Source: Streptomyces peucetius (GTDB taxonomy: Bacteria > Actinomycetota > Actinomycetes > Streptomycetales > Streptomycetaceae). Taken from it: DNA of 64,000 bases. Shown here one piece after another: positions 62,323 to 64,000 of this stretch (its first letter is position 1; each line of letters opens with the position of its first letter). The position numbers and the translations under genes were made by a program. The notes below the pieces were generated by a model. That model was given only the letters and a program-made list of their open reading frames with translations. It made no database searches and was not told the origin of the DNA. The stretch spans positions 496,001-560,000 of the forward strand of contig NZ_CP107567.1 in assembly GCF_025854275.1 (NCBI RefSeq), given 5' to 3'.

Positions 62323-64000
62323 TCACGCCAGTTGCCGCCGTACCAGTTCATGGAGCCTGCCTCCGGCGTCGGCGACGAGGTCGGCCGGGCGGCCCTCCTC
62401 CACGACACGGCCCTCCTCCATCACGATCACCCGGTCCGCGTCCATGACGGTGGAGAGCCGGTGGGCGATCACGATGCGGGTGGCGTCCAGCCTGCGAGTG
62501 CTCTCGATGACAACGCGCTGGGTCTCGTTGTCCAGCGCGCTCGTCGCCTCGTCGAAGAACAGCACGCGCGGCCGGCGCACCAGGGCCTGGGCGATCATCA
62601 GCCGCTGCCGCTGGCCGCCCGAGATGGCGCCGCCGGAGGAGATCAGGGTGTGCAGGCCCATCGGCATCCGCTTGATGTCCTCCGCGAGGCCGGCCATCTC
62701 GGCGGCTTCCCAGACCTCGTCCTGGGAGAACGTCTCGGCGCCGCAGATGCAGTCCAGGATGGACCCGGTGAGCGGCTGCGCGTTCTGGAGCACCACTCCG
62801 CACTGCCGGCGTACCGCGGCGGGGTCCAGGGCGGCCAGGTCCTGGCCGTCGTAGAGGACGGTGCCGGAGGCGGGACGGTCGAAGCCGATGAGCAGCCGCA
62901 GCAGGGTGGACTTGCCGCAGCCGCTGGGGCCGACGACGGCCACGAACTCCCCCGGCCGCACCTGCAGCGACACGTCGTCGAGGACGGACGGACCGTCGTC
63001 GGCGTAGCGGAAGGTCAGATTGCGTGCCTCGATGGCGCCTGACAGCGTGCCGGGCTGCGCGCTGGCTCCGCGCACCTCGGGTTCCTCGTCCAGAATCGGG
63101 CGCACCAGCTCGAACATGGGCAGCGCGGCCACGGCGGAGACGAGCACGCCGGTGAGCTGGGTGACGGAGGTCAGCAGCATGGTGACGGCCGTGCTGAAGG
63201 TGAGGAACTCGCCCGCCGACATCGTCCCGCGGGCCGGCCCGGCGAGCAGCATGAACATGATGAGCGAGCAGAGCGGCAGATAGACGGCGTCGAGAACGGT
63301 GGTCAGGTTCTTGATGCGGCCCACCCGCTGCTGCAGTTCGCGGGAGCGGGCGAACCGCCGTGCCCAGGCGGCGTACGCGAAGCTCTCCGCTGCCGCGACC
63401 CTCAGTTTCGGCAGGCCCCGCAGGGTCTGGAACGCCTGGTTGTTGAGCTTGTTGTTCAGCTCCACCAGTCTGCGCTGCCAGCGGACCTGCCACAGGCCCA
63501 TGCCGAGGAACACCGCTCCGATGACGAGCAGCATTCCGATGGCGGCGAGCGCCAGCGGCACGCTGTACCAGAGCAGCAGGACGACGTTCATCGTGCCGAC
63601 GGTGACCGACTGCAGGGCCACCGGGCCGGTGCCGGACAGGACCCGGCGGATGGAGCTGATGCCCATGGCGGCGCTGGCCAGTTCTCCGGTCGACCGCTCC
63701 GCGAAGAACCTGGTGGGCAGCCGCAGGAGCCTGTCCCAGACGGCGGGCTGCAGGGTGCTCTCGATGCGGCCCTCCATCCGCAGGACGGTCAGGTTCTGCA
63801 GCAGCATGAAGGCGGCGGAGACGACGCTCGCGATCATGACGGCGAGCGAGACCTGGACGATCAGGCCTGCCTGCGCGTTGGGTACGTAGACACCGAGTAC
63901 CTTTCCGGTGGCGATGGGCACGAGCGCGCCGAGCACGACGGTGACGAGACCGGAGATCAGCAGGTTCCGCAGGTCCATGCGGGTGCCGCGGAGACTGAAG
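62323..64000 (-). CDS. NHLP-type bacteriocin/peptide exporter, ATP-binding/permease protein, C-terminal part (runs off the window)
   Basis: The frame stays open to base 64000, so about 559 residues are visible. A transmembrane part with FAERSTGELASAAMGISSIR is followed by the ABC domain with Walker A GPSGCGKST, Q-loop VVLQNAQPL, signature AISGGQRQRL and Walker B VLFFDEATSALDN. RRLDATRIVIAHRLSTVMDA and the AMGISSIRRVLSG-type TM region match the NHLM/NHLP-family ABC transporters that export ribosomally made peptides with a nitrile-hydratase-like leader. The N-terminal part, and a possible partner (the two genes usually come in a pair), lies beyond the window. Confidence 0.88.
   Translation of the reverse strand, partial: FSLRGTRMDLRNLLISGLVTVVLGALVPIATGKVLGVYVPNAQAGLIVQVSLAVMIASVVSAAFMLLQNLTVLRMEGRIESTLQPAVWDRLLRLPTRFFAERSTGELASAAMGISSIRRVLSGTGPVALQSVTVGTMNVVLLLWYSVPLALAAIGMLLVIGAVFLGMGLWQVRWQRRLVELNNKLNNQAFQTLRGLPKLRVAAAESFAYAAWARRFARSRELQQRVGRIKNLTTVLDAVYLPLCSLIMFMLLAGPARGTMSAGEFLTFSTAVTMLLTSVTQLTGVLVSAVAALPMFELVRPILDEEPEVRGASAQPGTLSGAIEARNLTFRYADDGPSVLDDVSLQVRPGEFVAVVGPSGCGKSTLLRLLIGFDRPASGTVLYDGQDLAALDPAAVRRQCGVVLQNAQPLTGSILDCICGAETFSQDEVWEAAEMAGLAEDIKRMPMGLHTLISSGGAISGGQRQRLMIAQALVRRPRVLFFDEATSALDNETQRVVIESTRRLDATRIVIAHRLSTVMDADRVIVMEEGRVVEEGRPADLVADAGGRLHELVRRQLA

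Overview
The window is high-GC actinobacterial DNA, almost certainly from a Streptomyces. The support is very high third-position GC, GTG/TTG starts with GGAGG-type ribosome sites, and lineage-typical families: streptophobe, DUF6777, DUF6479, DUF6328, DUF6629, streptogrisin-type protease, DasR-box nagB, NHLP exporter. No tRNA, rRNA, CRISPR array or intact insertion sequence was seen.

Layout. 1-7.7 kb is an accessory zone. It has the end of a TrkA-N-like gene and a Cys-rich small protein, then a graveyard of IS3, IS630, IS30 and IS5-type fragments. These surround a less GC-rich two-gene operon (SIS-domain protein plus a bicovalent-FAD berberine-bridge-type oxidase), followed by the 3' half of an amino-acid permease. 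7.8-14.8 kb carries small stress/redox genes (YunG-like, RibD/DHFR-like, stress protein, USP, retropepsin-like lipoprotein, PPOX) mixed with broken genes: a Rieske oxygenase with a 17-bp duplication, and LysR and AGCS tails. 14.9-23 kb is a metabolic and metal block: dhaKLM, a cobalamin riboswitch driving the cobalt ECF transporter cbiMNQO, then a P1B-4 metal ATPase divergent from an NmtR-type Ni/Co sensor. 23-35 kb holds scattered genes (DUF2785, DinB, CPBP protease, nagB, amidase, isochorismatase, F420 enzyme, aldehyde dehydrogenase) and further pseudogenes (Ser/Thr kinase, DUF6629 with an in-frame stop, IS701/IS5 debris).

35-50 kb encodes secreted and signalling functions: a streptogrisin B-like protease, a lipoprotein, an anti-sigma-type ATPase, and a cluster of FHA-ABC transporter, repeat protein, Ser/Thr kinase, streptophobe and DUF6777 protein. 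These are followed by a secreted PHB depolymerase and an oligomer hydrolase. 50-64 kb has small membrane proteins, an FAD-Rieske oxidoreductase, a three-subunit molybdenum hydroxylase operon, a family-5 uracil-DNA glycosylase, a GAF/PAS/PP2C phosphatase, an RpiR regulator and the start of an NHLP-type peptide exporter that runs off the window.

How genes work together. Cobalt is imported under B12 control and is probably exported under metal-sensor control within 6 kb. DHA is phosphorylated with PTS phosphate through DhaM. The FHA, repeat-protein and kinase genes look like one phospho-threonine circuit. The PHB depolymerase and oligomer hydrolase form an extracellular polyester degradation pair. 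The most novel candidates are the SIS/oxidase cassette and the FHA-ABC/TR(A/V)V-repeat/kinase cluster.
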